A DNA stretch of 64,000 nt from Flavobacterium cellulosilyticum (GCF_004349355.1 NZ_SMFK01000001.1:62001-126000); one strand, 5' to 3'; counted from the first letter of the stretch, positions 17,397 to 27,189 are shown. Notes: a model not told the origin generated them from the letters alone. Made by a program: numbers and translations.

Positions 17397-18122
17397 TTAC
17401 CCTCGACGAAACTCACTTAAAATAATTGCTGTTGCAGTTGCCACATTCAGACTTTCTGTTTTTTGAATACTTCCAAAACGAGGTATTGTAAGTTTATTAT
17501 TTATTAATTTTTCAAGATTCGGCGAAATTCCATTGGCTTCATTTCCCATAATAATAATTCCTTCTTGAGGTAAAACACTTTTATAAATGTTTTTTCCGTC
17601 CATAAAAGTACCAAAAACTGTTAATTTAGTTTGACTCACAAACGACTCTAAATCAATATAATTTACATTAACCCTGGCAATAGACCCCATAGTAGCTTGA
17701 ACCACCTTTGGATTGTAAATATCTACGGCATCTTTGGAACAAATTAATTGATCAATTCCAAACCAGTCACACAAGCGCAAAATAGTGCCTAAATTTCCTG
17801 GATCACGAATAGAATCAAGTGCTAGTATTAAACCAGATTCTACTATTTTTTTTTCAGTTGGGATTTTAAAAATGGCCAAACAGGTATTGGAAGTTGCCAG
17901 AGCGCTTATTTTTTTTAATTCACTTTCTAGAATAATCAATCTTTTCTCTTTCGAAACATCTCCAAAATCATCTAAAACTGTATATAATTGAACCAATTCA
18001 AAGTTTGATTCTAATAATTCTTGGATTACTTTGATGCCTTCGGCAAAAAACAATTGATTTGCAAATCGAAACTTTTTTTGCTGCAAACTCGTTATAAGTT
18101 TTATTTGGTTTTTACTAAGCAT
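17397..18122 (-). CDS. TrmH/SpoU-family RNA 2'-O-methyltransferase
   Basis: This 241-residue protein is a SPOUT-class methyltransferase that methylates ribose in rRNA or tRNA. Motif 1 is LALDSIRDPGNLGTILRLCDWFGI; motif 2 includes IIIMGNEANGI; motif 3 is SLNVATATAIILSEF with the conserved Asn. An N-terminal substrate-binding region (KLITSLQQKKFRFANQLFFAEG) is present. The start MLSKNQIKL at 18122 is chosen since the upstream frame overlaps the divergent tamL gene. The exact RNA target is unknown. Confidence 0.92.
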   Translation of the reverse strand: MLSKNQIKLITSLQQKKFRFANQLFFAEGIKVIQELLESNFELVQLYTVLDDFGDVSKEKRLIILESELKKISALATSNTCLAIFKIPTEKKIVESGLILALDSIRDPGNLGTILRLCDWFGIDQLICSKDAVDIYNPKVVQATMGSIARVNVNYIDLESFVSQTKLTVFGTFMDGKNIYKSVLPQEGIIIMGNEANGISPNLEKLINNKLTIPRFGSIQKTESLNVATATAIILSEFRRG

Positions 18123-18159
18123 AAAATAATGTACTTTTGAATTAAATATTTCCAAAGAC

Positions 18160-20718
18160 TTGAAAAAGATTAGCACAAAAATAGCAACATTTATTCTAAT
18201 TGGGATAATTATCTCGGCATGTAATACCGTGAGGCGAGTTCCAGATGGCAAACAACTTCTTACCAAAAACGAAATTTTAGAAAATGGCAAGAAAATAAAC
18301 AAAGAAGAAGTTGAACTGCAATTGTATCAAAAACCAAACAGTTCAATTTTAGGCTATCGATTGCGATTGAATTTATTTAACATTGCTAATCCAAATCCAG
18401 ATTCAACTTATAAAGCAAAATTCAAAAACCATCCTGGAAAATACGAAAGAAAATCGAAGTGGCTTTCTGCAAAACAAGTGGATCGCCTTGGAAAATCCTT
18501 TTGGTACCATGGCATTCATGATTTCTTAAAAAAAACTGGAGAACCTCCAGTAATAATTGACACTTTAAGAACTAAAAAATCTATTGCAAGATTAAAATAT
18601 TTCTATTTTAACAACGGTTTTTTTGGCGTGAAAGCAAACTACAAATTAGATAGTTTAAAGCCTAAAAAAGCTAAAATAAAATACACGATAACTACGGGAG
18701 TCCCCTATTTTATAGATTCTTTAAAAACTTCAATTCATACAAAAGTATTGGACTCCATGTATCAGTCAAAAATAGCTTCCAGTTATATTAAATCGGGTAA
18801 TATATACAAAACAGAAGATTTCAATAAAGAAAAGGACAGGATTAACACTTATTTTAGAAATAATGGAATATATAATTTCCAACCTAATTATATAACCTAT
18901 GATTTAGACACCCTAAACAGCAATAACAAAATAAATGTAAATTTAAACATAAACGATTATTCCTTTCAAGATAATGACACCACAAAAACAGAACCTTTCA
19001 AGATCTATAAAATAAGTGATGTAAACATTTATACCGATTATTCGGCTGTCAATAATAGTGAAATATTTACCGACAGTACTACCTACAATAATTTCCATTT
19101 GTATAGCCATACAAAATTAAAATACAAACCAAAGTCCATTACAGATGCAGTTTTTATAACAAAAGGCAGTTTATTTGCAGATTCTAGGACTGTGTTAACA
19201 ACACGATATTTAAATAATCTTAAGATTTTCAATTACCCAACTATTTTATATGAAGTAGATAAAAGAGACTCTACTGCTCAATCCTTAATTGCTAAAGTAT
19301 ATTTATCCCCTAGAAAAAAATATAGTGTAGGTGCTTCTTTTGATGTAACACATTCAAACATTCAAGATATTGGTATTGCAGCAAGTATTACTGAAACTAT
19401 TCGAAATGTTTTCAATGGTGCCGAAACATTAGAAATTTCAGCTCGAGGAAATATTGGTGCTTCAAAAGATTTAGCAAATCCACAAAATAATTTTTTCAAT
19501 GTATCTGAGTATGGGCTTGATTTGAAACTGAATATTCCTAGAATATGGTTTCCTTTTACCACAGAAAAAATCATTCCTAAAAGTATGATTCCATCGACAC
19601 TACTCTCAGCTGGTATTGCTACCCAAAAAAATATTGGCCTCGATAAGCAAAATTTCACAGGATCATTATCTTATAATTGGAATCCAAAAAAGAATACTAC
19701 AGCTCGTTTTGATTTCCTAAACATTCAATATGTAAGAAACTTAAATCCAAAGAATTATTTTAATGTATATGCTTCATCCTATAATGCATTAAATAATATT
19801 GCAAAAGTTTACAACACCGATCTATCTTATGTTGATAAAGACACTGGGGATTTGATAATTGAAAATGGAACAAATGGATTCATTAATGATGTTTTAACAG
19901 GAAAAACGACATTAACATCATCTAATAAAGATTTCACTTCGGTAAATAGCATTGAAGAACGAAGAGTACGTCTGTCCGAAAATGATTTTATATTAGCTTC
20001 AAGTTTTACTTTTTCGAAAACAACTAAAACTGACCTTCTAGACAATTCATTTTATCTTTTTAAGACAAAAATCGAATCGGCAGGCTCCCTTTTAACTTTA
20101 TTTGCAAATGCAGCAAGTTTACAAAAAAGCCAAGATGGTAATTATAAAATTTTCAACTTAGAATATTCAGAATATATAAAAACTGAATTCGATTATATTA
20201 AATATTGGGATTTAACCAAAGAAAAAGTAGTAGCAGTAAGAACATTTTTTGGGATTGCAATTCCATACGGAAATTCTAACAACATTCCATTTTCCAGGAG
20301 TTATTTTGCTGGCGGATCAAATGACAATAGAGCTTGGCAACCTTATCAATTAGGACCTGGTAGTAGCGGTGCTATTAATGATTTTAATGAAGCAAATATG
20401 AAAATTGCATTAAGCGCCGAGTTTCGATTTAAAATTTTTGGAAACCTAAAAGGGGCTCTTTTTGCTGATGCTGGAAACATTTGGAATGTATTGGACAACG
20501 TAACTGACGAAAAATCTACATTCAAAAATTTAAGCAATTTAAAAGAAATTGCTTTAGGTTCGGGTTTTGGATTACGATATGACCTTAATTTTTTTGTTAT
20601 CCGTTTTGATTTGGGTTTTAAAACATACAATCCTGCCAATGAAATTGGTAAACGATGGTTTAACGAATACGTTTTCGCAAAATCTGTGTTAAATTTTGGT
20701 ATTAATTATCCGTTCTAA
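18160..20718 (+). CDS. tamL: TamL-like lipoprotein, BamA/TamA-superfamily barrel
   Basis: The 852-residue protein starts with TTG at 18160 and has a type II signal ending IISAC at residue 21, so it is likely lipidated at Cys21. Periplasmic POTRA-like regions follow (e.g. AKIKYTITTGVPYFIDSL, YSVGASFDVTHSNIQD near the barrel entry). The C-terminal ~400 residues form an Omp85-type barrel with the signature-like SRSYFAGGSNDNRAW (the G-x-x-x-R-G region variant) and end in FGINYPF. A lipidated TamA relative fits TamL of Bacteroidota, which works in outer-membrane homeostasis. No TamB gene is adjacent here. Confidence 0.82.
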   Translation: MKKISTKIATFILIGIIISACNTVRRVPDGKQLLTKNEILENGKKINKEEVELQLYQKPNSSILGYRLRLNLFNIANPNPDSTYKAKFKNHPGKYERKSKWLSAKQVDRLGKSFWYHGIHDFLKKTGEPPVIIDTLRTKKSIARLKYFYFNNGFFGVKANYKLDSLKPKKAKIKYTITTGVPYFIDSLKTSIHTKVLDSMYQSKIASSYIKSGNIYKTEDFNKEKDRINTYFRNNGIYNFQPNYITYDLDTLNSNNKINVNLNINDYSFQDNDTTKTEPFKIYKISDVNIYTDYSAVNNSEIFTDSTTYNNFHLYSHTKLKYKPKSITDAVFITKGSLFADSRTVLTTRYLNNLKIFNYPTILYEVDKRDSTAQSLIAKVYLSPRKKYSVGASFDVTHSNIQDIGIAASITETIRNVFNGAETLEISARGNIGASKDLANPQNNFFNVSEYGLDLKLNIPRIWFPFTTEKIIPKSMIPSTLLSAGIATQKNIGLDKQNFTGSLSYNWNPKKNTTARFDFLNIQYVRNLNPKNYFNVYASSYNALNNIAKVYNTDLSYVDKDTGDLIIENGTNGFINDVLTGKTTLTSSNKDFTSVNSIEERRVRLSENDFILASSFTFSKTTKTDLLDNSFYLFKTKIESAGSLLTLFANAASLQKSQDGNYKIFNLEYSEYIKTEFDYIKYWDLTKEKVVAVRTFFGIAIPYGNSNNIPFSRSYFAGGSNDNRAWQPYQLGPGSSGAINDFNEANMKIALSAEFRFKIFGNLKGALFADAGNIWNVLDNVTDEKSTFKNLSNLKEIALGSGFGLRYDLNFFVIRFDLGFKTYNPANEIGKRWFNEYVFAKSVLNFGINYPF

Positions 20719-20733
20719 GTGCTAATTAATTCT

Positions 20734-20741
20734 TATTTTTG
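20734..20741 (+). promoter_or_regulatory. Candidate -7 element of fbaA
   Basis: TATTTTTG matches TAnnTTTG 44 bases before the fbaA ATG. No clear -33 element is seen. Confidence 0.45.
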
Positions 20742-20785
20742 TATTCTTAAATAATATTTCAAACAATAATTTAAAAAAAAGTACA

Positions 20786-21853
20786 ATGGCACATAATATC
20801 AAACCAGGAGTAGCTACTGGAGATCAAGTTCAAGAAATTTTCAATTATGCCAAAGAAAAAGGGTTTGCTCTTCCTGCAGTAAACGTTATTGGTTCCAACA
20901 CTATAAATGGAGTTCTTGAAACAGCAGCAAAATTAAATGCACCTGTTATTATTCAATTTTCAAATGGTGGAGCGCAATTTAATGCTGGAAAAGGTCTTTC
21001 TAATTCAGGTGAAAAAGCGGCTATCGCTGGTGGAATTGCTGGAGCTAAACACATCCATACTTTAGCTGAAGCTTATGGAGCTACTGTGATTTTACATACT
21101 GACCACTGTGCAAAAAAACTTTTACCTTGGATAGATGGATTACTTGATGCTTCAGAAGTTCATTTTGCTGCAACTGGAAAACCATTATTTTCTTCTCATA
21201 TGATTGATTTATCAGAAGAACCAATCGAAGAAAATATCGAAATTTGTAAAGGATATTTAGCTAGAATGAGCAAAATGGGAATGACATTAGAAATCGAACT
21301 TGGAATTACAGGTGGTGAAGAAGATGGTGTTGACAACTCTGATGTAGACAGTTCAAAATTATACACTCAACCGTCAGAAGTATCTTATGCTTATGAGGAA
21401 TTATTAAAAGTAAGCCCTAGATTTACAATTGCAGCTTCATTTGGAAATGTACATGGCGTTTACAAACCAGGAAATGTAAAATTGACTCCAAAAATCTTGA
21501 AAAATTCTCAAGATTTTGTTCAAGAAAAATTCAAAACAGGACCAAACCCAGTAGATTTCGTTTTCCACGGAGGATCTGGTTCTACTTTAGAAGAAATTAG
21601 AGAAGGTATTAGCTATGGTGTTGTAAAAATGAATATTGATACTGACTTACAATTCGCATTTGCAGAAGGTATTCGTGACTTTATGGTTGACAATATTGAT
21701 TATTTAAAAACTCAAATTGGAAATCCTACTGGTGACGATGCTCCTAACAAAAAATACTACGATCCAAGAAAATGGTTACGTGAAGGTGAAGTAACTTTCA
21801 TTGCAAGACTAGAGCAAGCATTTGCCGATTTAAATAACGTGAACACTCTATAA
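20786..21853 (+). CDS. fbaA: Class II fructose-bisphosphate aldolase
   Basis: The 355-residue zinc-dependent enzyme cleaves fructose-1,6-bisphosphate in glycolysis and forms it in gluconeogenesis. The metal-binding HTDHCAKKLLPW (His residues near 107-110), the active-site ELGITGGEEDGVDN, FGNVHGVYKPGNV and FVFHGGSGS segments are all intact. Length fits the class IIA form. A heptamer hairpin separates it from accD. Confidence 0.97.
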   Translation: MAHNIKPGVATGDQVQEIFNYAKEKGFALPAVNVIGSNTINGVLETAAKLNAPVIIQFSNGGAQFNAGKGLSNSGEKAAIAGGIAGAKHIHTLAEAYGATVILHTDHCAKKLLPWIDGLLDASEVHFAATGKPLFSSHMIDLSEEPIEENIEICKGYLARMSKMGMTLEIELGITGGEEDGVDNSDVDSSKLYTQPSEVSYAYEELLKVSPRFTIAASFGNVHGVYKPGNVKLTPKILKNSQDFVQEKFKTGPNPVDFVFHGGSGSTLEEIREGISYGVVKMNIDTDLQFAFAEGIRDFMVDNIDYLKTQIGNPTGDDAPNKKYYDPRKWLREGEVTFIARLEQAFADLNNVNTL

Positions 21854-21925
21854 ATTATGAATTATGAGTTATGAATTATGAGATTTTCTTGTAATTTATA
21901 ACTCATAACTTTTAACTCATAACTC
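21854..21925. repeat. Hairpin of four plus four heptamers between fbaA and accD
   Basis: The left arm is ATTATGA, ATTATGA, GTTATGA, ATTATGA (21854-21881). The right arm (21898-21925), read in reverse, is GAGTTAT, GAGTTAA, AAGTTAT, GAGTTAT. The arms pair nearly fully around a ~16-base loop. It starts immediately after the fbaA stop codon. Confidence 0.85.
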
Positions 21926-21932
21926 TACTAAT

Positions 21933-22787
21933 ATGGCTTGGTTTAAAAGAACAGCAAAAGGAATTACCACAGCGACTGAAGACAAAATGGATGTTCCAAA
22001 AGGTCTTTGGTACAAATCACCAACTGGAAAAGTTATAGATGCAGAGGAACTTGCTCGCAATTTATATGTAAGTCCTGAAGATGATTTTCACGTAAGAATA
22101 GGAAGTAAAGAATATTTCGAAATATTATTCGACAATAATGAATTCATAGAATTAGATGCCAATATTACCTCTAAAGACACTTTGAATTTTGTTGATACAA
22201 AAAAATATTCCGATCGTCTGAAAGACACGATGGCCAAAACCAACTTAAAAGACGCAGTACGAACTGGAGTTGGGAAATCTAAAGGAAAAGACTTAGTCGT
22301 TTGCTGTATGGATTTTGCTTTTATTGGAGGCTCTATGGGAGCAGTTGTTGGTGAAAAAATAGCTCGTGGAATCGACTATTCCATTAAAAACAAAATTCCA
22401 TTTGTGATGATTTCAAAATCAGGTGGAGCTAGAATGATGGAAGCAGCATATTCATTGATGCAATTAGCCAAAACATCTGTAAAATTAGCACAATTAGCTG
22501 AAGCTAAAATTCCATATATCTCTTTATGTACAGATCCAACAACTGGTGGAACTACCGCTTCTTATGCAATGCTTGGCGACATAAACATTTCTGAACCAGG
22601 TGCATTAATTGGTTTTGCCGGACCAAGAGTTGTAAAAGACACTACCGGTAAAGATTTGCCAGAAGGGTTTCAAACTGCTGAATTTGTACTTGAACATGGC
22701 TTTCTAGATTTTATTACACAACGAAAAGATTTGAAGAGCAAGATAAACTTGTACATCGATTTAATAGAAAATATAGATATTAGATAA
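21933..22787 (+). CDS. accD: Acetyl-CoA carboxylase carboxyltransferase subunit beta, zinc-finger cysteines replaced
   Basis: This 284-residue subunit, with AccA, transfers the carboxyl group from biotin to acetyl-CoA at the start of fatty-acid synthesis. The crotonase-type core is intact ([44 protein letters not shown]). Residues 21-56 align with the usual N-terminal zinc finger, but all four zinc Cys positions carry other residues (S29, G32, S47, D50). The fold region is therefore kept without zinc. The rest gives no sign of inactivity. A terminator follows. Confidence 0.95.
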   Translation: MAWFKRTAKGITTATEDKMDVPKGLWYKSPTGKVIDAEELARNLYVSPEDDFHVRIGSKEYFEILFDNNEFIELDANITSKDTLNFVDTKKYSDRLKDTMAKTNLKDAVRTGVGKSKGKDLVVCCMDFAFIGGSMGAVVGEKIARGIDYSIKNKIPFVMISKSGGARMMEAAYSLMQLAKTSVKLAQLAEAKIPYISLCTDPTTGGTTASYAMLGDINISEPGALIGFAGPRVVKDTTGKDLPEGFQTAEFVLEHGFLDFITQRKDLKSKINLYIDLIENIDIR

Positions 22788-22793
22788 TTTAAG

Positions 22794-22819
22794 ATCCCGA
22801 TTAATTCGGGATTTTTTTT
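22794..22819 (+). terminator. Intrinsic terminator after accD
   Basis: A 7-bp perfect stem (22794-22800 with 22806-22812) and 5-base loop are followed by eight T. Confidence 0.85.
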
Positions 22820-22882
22820 GAAATATAAGTCTTCAATATATTTTTAATTAAAAAACCACAAAATAAAAATAGACAAAAATAG

Positions 22883-22890
22883 TATCTTTG
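22883..22890 (+). promoter_or_regulatory. Candidate -7 element of the orphan membrane protein gene
   Basis: TATCTTTG matches the consensus 23 bases before the ATG at 22913, in the expected place. No clear -33 element is visible. Confidence 0.5.
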
Positions 22891-22912
22891 CATTTTTATT
22901 TTAAGCACCATT

Positions 22913-23545
22913 ATGTCAAAACCATCACTAAAAGAAACAGGATTAGAATTTGCTTTAATTTTATTTTTACTGTTTTTAATGGCTTCTATTATTAGTTATT
23001 TTAAGTCCTATCATTATTTTTTGGGAATCTTATTATTATTACTAATTACTAAGTCGTTACTCCGTTCCTACAAAAAAGTTGGGATTAACAAATCCGTATT
23101 CTGGCTTTCTGTGTTTGGTGTTTTTTTTACAGCAATTACAGGCTTGTTAGTGGAGAAATGGGGTACTTACAATGGATTTTGGATTTATCTTGATATACCA
23201 AAAGACATTGAAATTCCTTTTTGGGTTCCATTTGCATGGGGATTGGCTTATAAAGCACTTTATCGAGTAGAACGCATTTTGATTCAATATTTCTCATCTC
23301 CAATAAAAAAATGGGTTTTTTGTGTCATGCTACCTGCCTTAGTTCTTCCTGTAATCGGAGAAATATTTGTTATTTATTTTGGCACTTGGAATTATACTTG
23401 GCAACCTCAATATTTTGGAATGCCGCCAATAGCTATAGTTTTATTATGCCTTTTCCATGTAGGGATCGTAATCACTATGTGCAAAATTTGTCAAAAATTT
23501 TCAATTATTGATCCCGTATATAGCAAATTGGTTTCCATTAAATAA
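22913..23545 (+). CDS. Multi-pass membrane protein of unknown function
   Basis: The 210-residue protein has about six hydrophobic segments: residues ~12-30, 34-50, 62-80, 102-112 (short), 134-156 and 174-192. Conserved-looking aromatic patches are GTYNGFWIYLDIP and FGTWNYTWQPQYFG, plus an IPFWVPFAWG segment. I do not recognise the family. It has its own candidate promoter after the accD terminator and a ~245-base gap to the next gene, so it seems to be a single-gene unit. The repeated W/G/N/Y loop motifs suggest ligand binding at the periplasmic face, which is inference only. Confidence 0.75.
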   Translation: MSKPSLKETGLEFALILFLLFLMASIISYFKSYHYFLGILLLLLITKSLLRSYKKVGINKSVFWLSVFGVFFTAITGLLVEKWGTYNGFWIYLDIPKDIEIPFWVPFAWGLAYKALYRVERILIQYFSSPIKKWVFCVMLPALVLPVIGEIFVIYFGTWNYTWQPQYFGMPPIAIVLLCLFHVGIVITMCKICQKFSIIDPVYSKLVSIK

Positions 23546-23790
23546 CTAAATGATTGATATTGAATTTAAAAATAGACTAGATTCAATTAATTAAGTCAAG
23601 TAGATTTTTTTCTATTCAATTTTGGAATTTATTTGCATATTTTATTTTTTGGTCAAAAAAACAATCAAAACATTCTCAATCCTAACATTTAACATATGAA
23701 ATGTGAAATAATTGTAAAATTTTCACTAAAATTGGCCTATGATTTAAAAACGTTTCGTTTTCTTTAAATTATTAAACCCAAATTTATAAT

Positions 23791-25326
23791 ATGTCAAAAT
23801 ACTCTTCTCCAAATAATGCAGAATTTCTAGGACATCCTAAAGCACTTTTCATTCTATTTTTTACCGAAATGTGGGAACGTTTTTCATTTTATGGAATGAA
23901 AGCTTTGCTCATATTCTACCTTACAAAATATTATTTATTTTCCGATGAATCAGGTAATTTACTGATTGGAAGTTATGCCGCTTTGGTCTATGCCATGCCA
24001 GTAGTTGGAGGTTTTATTGCTGACAAGTATTTAGGCTTTCGTAAAGCTATCGTTTTTGGAGGAATCATGCTTGTTTTAGGACATCTCGGTATGGCATACG
24101 AAGGCAATGGCGCAACAAAATCATTAACGGGTGAAATCATTAGAGATGATGCCGCACTTCAAGTATTTTATTTATCCCTAGCTTTTATTGTTGTGGGTGT
24201 TGGTTTTTTAAAAGCCAATATTTCTTCCTTAGTTGGTGAGCTATATGAAGTGGGTGATAGGAGGAAAGATTCTGGTTTTACCATTTTCTATATGGGAATC
24301 AATTTAGGTTCTTTTTTAGCAACCATTGTTTGCGTTTGGCTTGGAGAAACCTATGGTTGGAGTTATGGTTTTGCAGCTGCTGGAATAGGGATGCTTTTTG
24401 GGCTAATCACATTTATTTCTGGCAGAAAATTACTCATGGGTAAAGGGGAATCTAAAGTTCCAGAATATCTAGAGCAACGAAGCTTTGGAATAAAAAACGA
24501 ATATCTTATTTATACAGGTAGTGTGCTTTCAGCAATTTTAGTTTGGCAAATGGTACAAAGCCATAGTGTTGTTCAAGGCTTGCTAATTGGAGCAGGTGCT
24601 CTTTCTTTTTTTTACATCATTTATTATGCCCTTACCAAGTTAGATAAAGTAGCCAAAGAACGATTATTGGCACTTACAATCTTAATTATCTTCACAGTAG
24701 TTTTTTGGGCTTTATTCGAACAAGCCTACACTTCTTTAAACTTATTTGCTGATAGAATATTAGATCGAGGCGGTATTCCAGCTGGAAATTTTTTAAGTTT
24801 AAATGCCTTATTCATTATTATTCTTGCCCCTGTTTTTGCCTGGTTATGGATAAAATTAGGGAAATACAATCCCAATACTGCAGTTAAATTCTCTTTTGCA
24901 TTAATGCTTGTTGGACTTGGATTTGGTTCATTGGTATTCGGAATTGGAATTTCTGGCGCTGGAAAAGTGGGTATGATATGGTTAATACTAACTTACTTCC
25001 TACATACTTGTGCTGAGCTGTGTTTATCACCTGTAGGTTTATCCGCTGTTACTAAATTATCACCAGTAAAAATTGTTGGGTTCATGATGGGCGTTTGGTT
25101 TTTAGCCACTGCAAGTTCTGAATTTATCGCATCAATATTAGCCAATATCGCTTCTGTAGACACTTCAAACGAAACCGGAATTGATCTTGGATTAGCTAAA
25201 CAAAGTTACTTAATGCTTTTTGAATATTTATTTTATACAGGTATCGGTTTTGGAGTACTGCTTTTGTTACTTTCAAAATTCATCAATAAATTAATGCACG
25301 GAGTCGACAAAGAATTAAATAATTAA
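23791..25326 (+). CDS. POT-family peptide/H+ symporter (first copy)
   Basis: The 511-residue protein belongs to the proton-dependent oligopeptide transporter branch of the major facilitator superfamily, which imports di- and tripeptides with protons. The signature EMWERFSFYGM (ExxERFxYY-type) is in the first helix at about residue 25. A second POT signature region lies near residue 165 (FTIFYMGINLGSFLA). About 12-14 membrane segments are seen. The next gene, four bases away, is a paralogue, so this is a tandem duplication likely in one operon with the thioredoxin-fold gene. Confidence 0.92.
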   Translation: MSKYSSPNNAEFLGHPKALFILFFTEMWERFSFYGMKALLIFYLTKYYLFSDESGNLLIGSYAALVYAMPVVGGFIADKYLGFRKAIVFGGIMLVLGHLGMAYEGNGATKSLTGEIIRDDAALQVFYLSLAFIVVGVGFLKANISSLVGELYEVGDRRKDSGFTIFYMGINLGSFLATIVCVWLGETYGWSYGFAAAGIGMLFGLITFISGRKLLMGKGESKVPEYLEQRSFGIKNEYLIYTGSVLSAILVWQMVQSHSVVQGLLIGAGALSFFYIIYYALTKLDKVAKERLLALTILIIFTVVFWALFEQAYTSLNLFADRILDRGGIPAGNFLSLNALFIIILAPVFAWLWIKLGKYNPNTAVKFSFALMLVGLGFGSLVFGIGISGAGKVGMIWLILTYFLHTCAELCLSPVGLSAVTKLSPVKIVGFMMGVWFLATASSEFIASILANIASVDTSNETGIDLGLAKQSYLMLFEYLFYTGIGFGVLLLLLSKFINKLMHGVDKELNN

Positions 25327-25330
25327 TACA

Positions 25331-27136
25331 ATGAATCAAAACACTACAGACCAATTTTTCAAAAATCCAGTTTTAGGACATCCCGCAGGATTATTCGTTT
25401 TATTTTTTACAGAAATGTGGGAACGTTTTTCCTTTTACGGCATGCGATCCTTACTTATATTATTCTTAACCACAGCTACTATTAATGGAGGATGGGAGTG
25501 GTCACGTGAAAATGCTTCGGCACTATTTGGTTCTTACGTAGGTCTAGTTTATTTGTCTACAATGTTAGGAGGTTATTTTGCCGATAAAATCATCGGTTTT
25601 AGATGGGCAGTTGTTCTTGGCGCTAGTCTCATGACTTTAGGACATGCATCGATGGCACTTGAAAGTGAATTTTCAATTTATCTAGGATTGGTTTTATTAG
25701 TGTTTGGAAACGGATTTTTCAAACCCAACATGACTTCCATCATTTCTGAAATGTATAAAGATCGTCCGGAGAAGAAAGATGGAGCCTATACTTTATTTTA
25801 TATGGGAGTAAATGCAGGTGCTTTTTTCGGAATTTTACTTTGTGGTTATTTGGGCGAAAAAGTGGGTTGGAGTTATGGCTTTGGTCTTGCTGGAATTTTC
25901 ATGTTCTTTGGAATGTTACAATTTTGGCTGTCTCAAAATATTTTTGGCGATATCGGATTAAAACCTAACAAAGAGAGTGTGGCTAAAGCACAAGCTATGG
26001 ATACCGACAAAAGAAATCCATTTACACCAATTCAATTGGTTGTTATTGCCGTTACTTCTGTTTTAGGATTGCTTTGGATTTTAAATGATCCTGCTTCAAA
26101 AATTTCAGGAGGAAAAATAAATGTTTTTGGTTTTCTAGGAGAAAATGGAAATACAATTGCCATTGTTACCGCACTTCTTTTATTTCTAATTTTACTAGCT
26201 TACCGTTTTACACAATATTCTCAAATTACAAAGGAAAAATTAATGGCCGTTACTTTTTTTGCCTTTCTTACCATTTTCTTTTGGGCCATTTTTGAGCAAT
26301 CTCCTAACAGTTTAACCATTTTTGCAAGTGACTATACTAATAGAGTGTTAGAAGGCAACTGGAGTGTTACCTTTTTAATTATAAACTCCTTAATTACAAT
26401 CTTACCTCTTGCTATTATTACTTGGGTATTGTCATTATTATTCAAACAAACTTTTAAAGATTATGCTGTTGCCAATTTGATTTTGAGTACCAGTTTTGTA
26501 ATTATTTGGATTATCGCATTATGGATGTTAGCAAAGGATTATTATACTGCAGGTTTCTTGTCTTTGTCAGATGAAACCTTGTCAATTTTAAAGATAGAAA
26601 AGGTGACCGAGTCACTGACTGAAGTACCGGCCACTTGGTTTTCTACACTAAATTCATTATTTATTATCACATTAGCGCCTTTATTTTCGAAATGGTGGGA
26701 AAGCAAATACAATCCTTCTGCCAATTTAAAATACGGTATCGGAATGACATTACTAGGAATTGGAATGGCATTTGTAGCTTTTGGTGCAAACGGAATCGAG
26801 CCTGGAGCAAAAACAGCTTCCGTAAGCATGATTTGGCTGATTTTAGTGTATTTGTTTTATACTATGGCAGAACTATGTATTTCACCAGTTGGTTTGTCTT
26901 ATGTAAGTAAATTAGTTCCCGCAAGAATGATTGCTTTTATGTTTGGTGTTTGGTATCTTGCGGTAGCTATTGGAATGAAAGGAGCAGGAATGTTTGGCGA
27001 GAACATTGATAAAATTGCCAACGAACATGGCTTGAGTTATTTCTTTTGGATTTTGACAATAATTTCAATTGTTATGGCTGTATTTTCTATAATTATGTCA
27101 CCGATTATCAAAAAATTAATGCATGGTGTAAGATAA
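25331..27136 (+). CDS. POT-family peptide/H+ symporter (second copy)
   Basis: This 601-residue paralogue shares the start pattern LGHPAGLFVLFFTEMWERFSFYGM and the YTLFYMGVNAGAFFG region with the gene just upstream. It is about 90 residues longer; extra length lies in the loops around residues 215-250 and 375-440, where two additional hydrophobic segments appear. The substrate range of each copy may differ. It ends about 50 bases before the thioredoxin-fold gene. Confidence 0.92.
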   Translation: MNQNTTDQFFKNPVLGHPAGLFVLFFTEMWERFSFYGMRSLLILFLTTATINGGWEWSRENASALFGSYVGLVYLSTMLGGYFADKIIGFRWAVVLGASLMTLGHASMALESEFSIYLGLVLLVFGNGFFKPNMTSIISEMYKDRPEKKDGAYTLFYMGVNAGAFFGILLCGYLGEKVGWSYGFGLAGIFMFFGMLQFWLSQNIFGDIGLKPNKESVAKAQAMDTDKRNPFTPIQLVVIAVTSVLGLLWILNDPASKISGGKINVFGFLGENGNTIAIVTALLLFLILLAYRFTQYSQITKEKLMAVTFFAFLTIFFWAIFEQSPNSLTIFASDYTNRVLEGNWSVTFLIINSLITILPLAIITWVLSLLFKQTFKDYAVANLILSTSFVIIWIIALWMLAKDYYTAGFLSLSDETLSILKIEKVTESLTEVPATWFSTLNSLFIITLAPLFSKWWESKYNPSANLKYGIGMTLLGIGMAFVAFGANGIEPGAKTASVSMIWLILVYLFYTMAELCISPVGLSYVSKLVPARMIAFMFGVWYLAVAIGMKGAGMFGENIDKIANEHGLSYFFWILTIISIVMAVFSIIMSPIIKKLMHGVR

Positions 27137-27153
27137 CCGACATTATTTGGTAT

Positions 27154-27171
27154 TATTTTTGTATAAATTTG
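27154..27171 (+). promoter_or_regulatory. Overlapping -7-like elements before the thioredoxin gene
   Basis: TATTTTTG (27154-27161) and TAAATTTG (27164-27171) both match TAnnTTTG. Their spacing to any TTTG is too short, so the -33 is unclear. They could allow the thioredoxin gene to be transcribed separately from the transporters. Confidence 0.35.
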
Positions 27172-27189
27172 TAACAAATAAAAAAGTTT

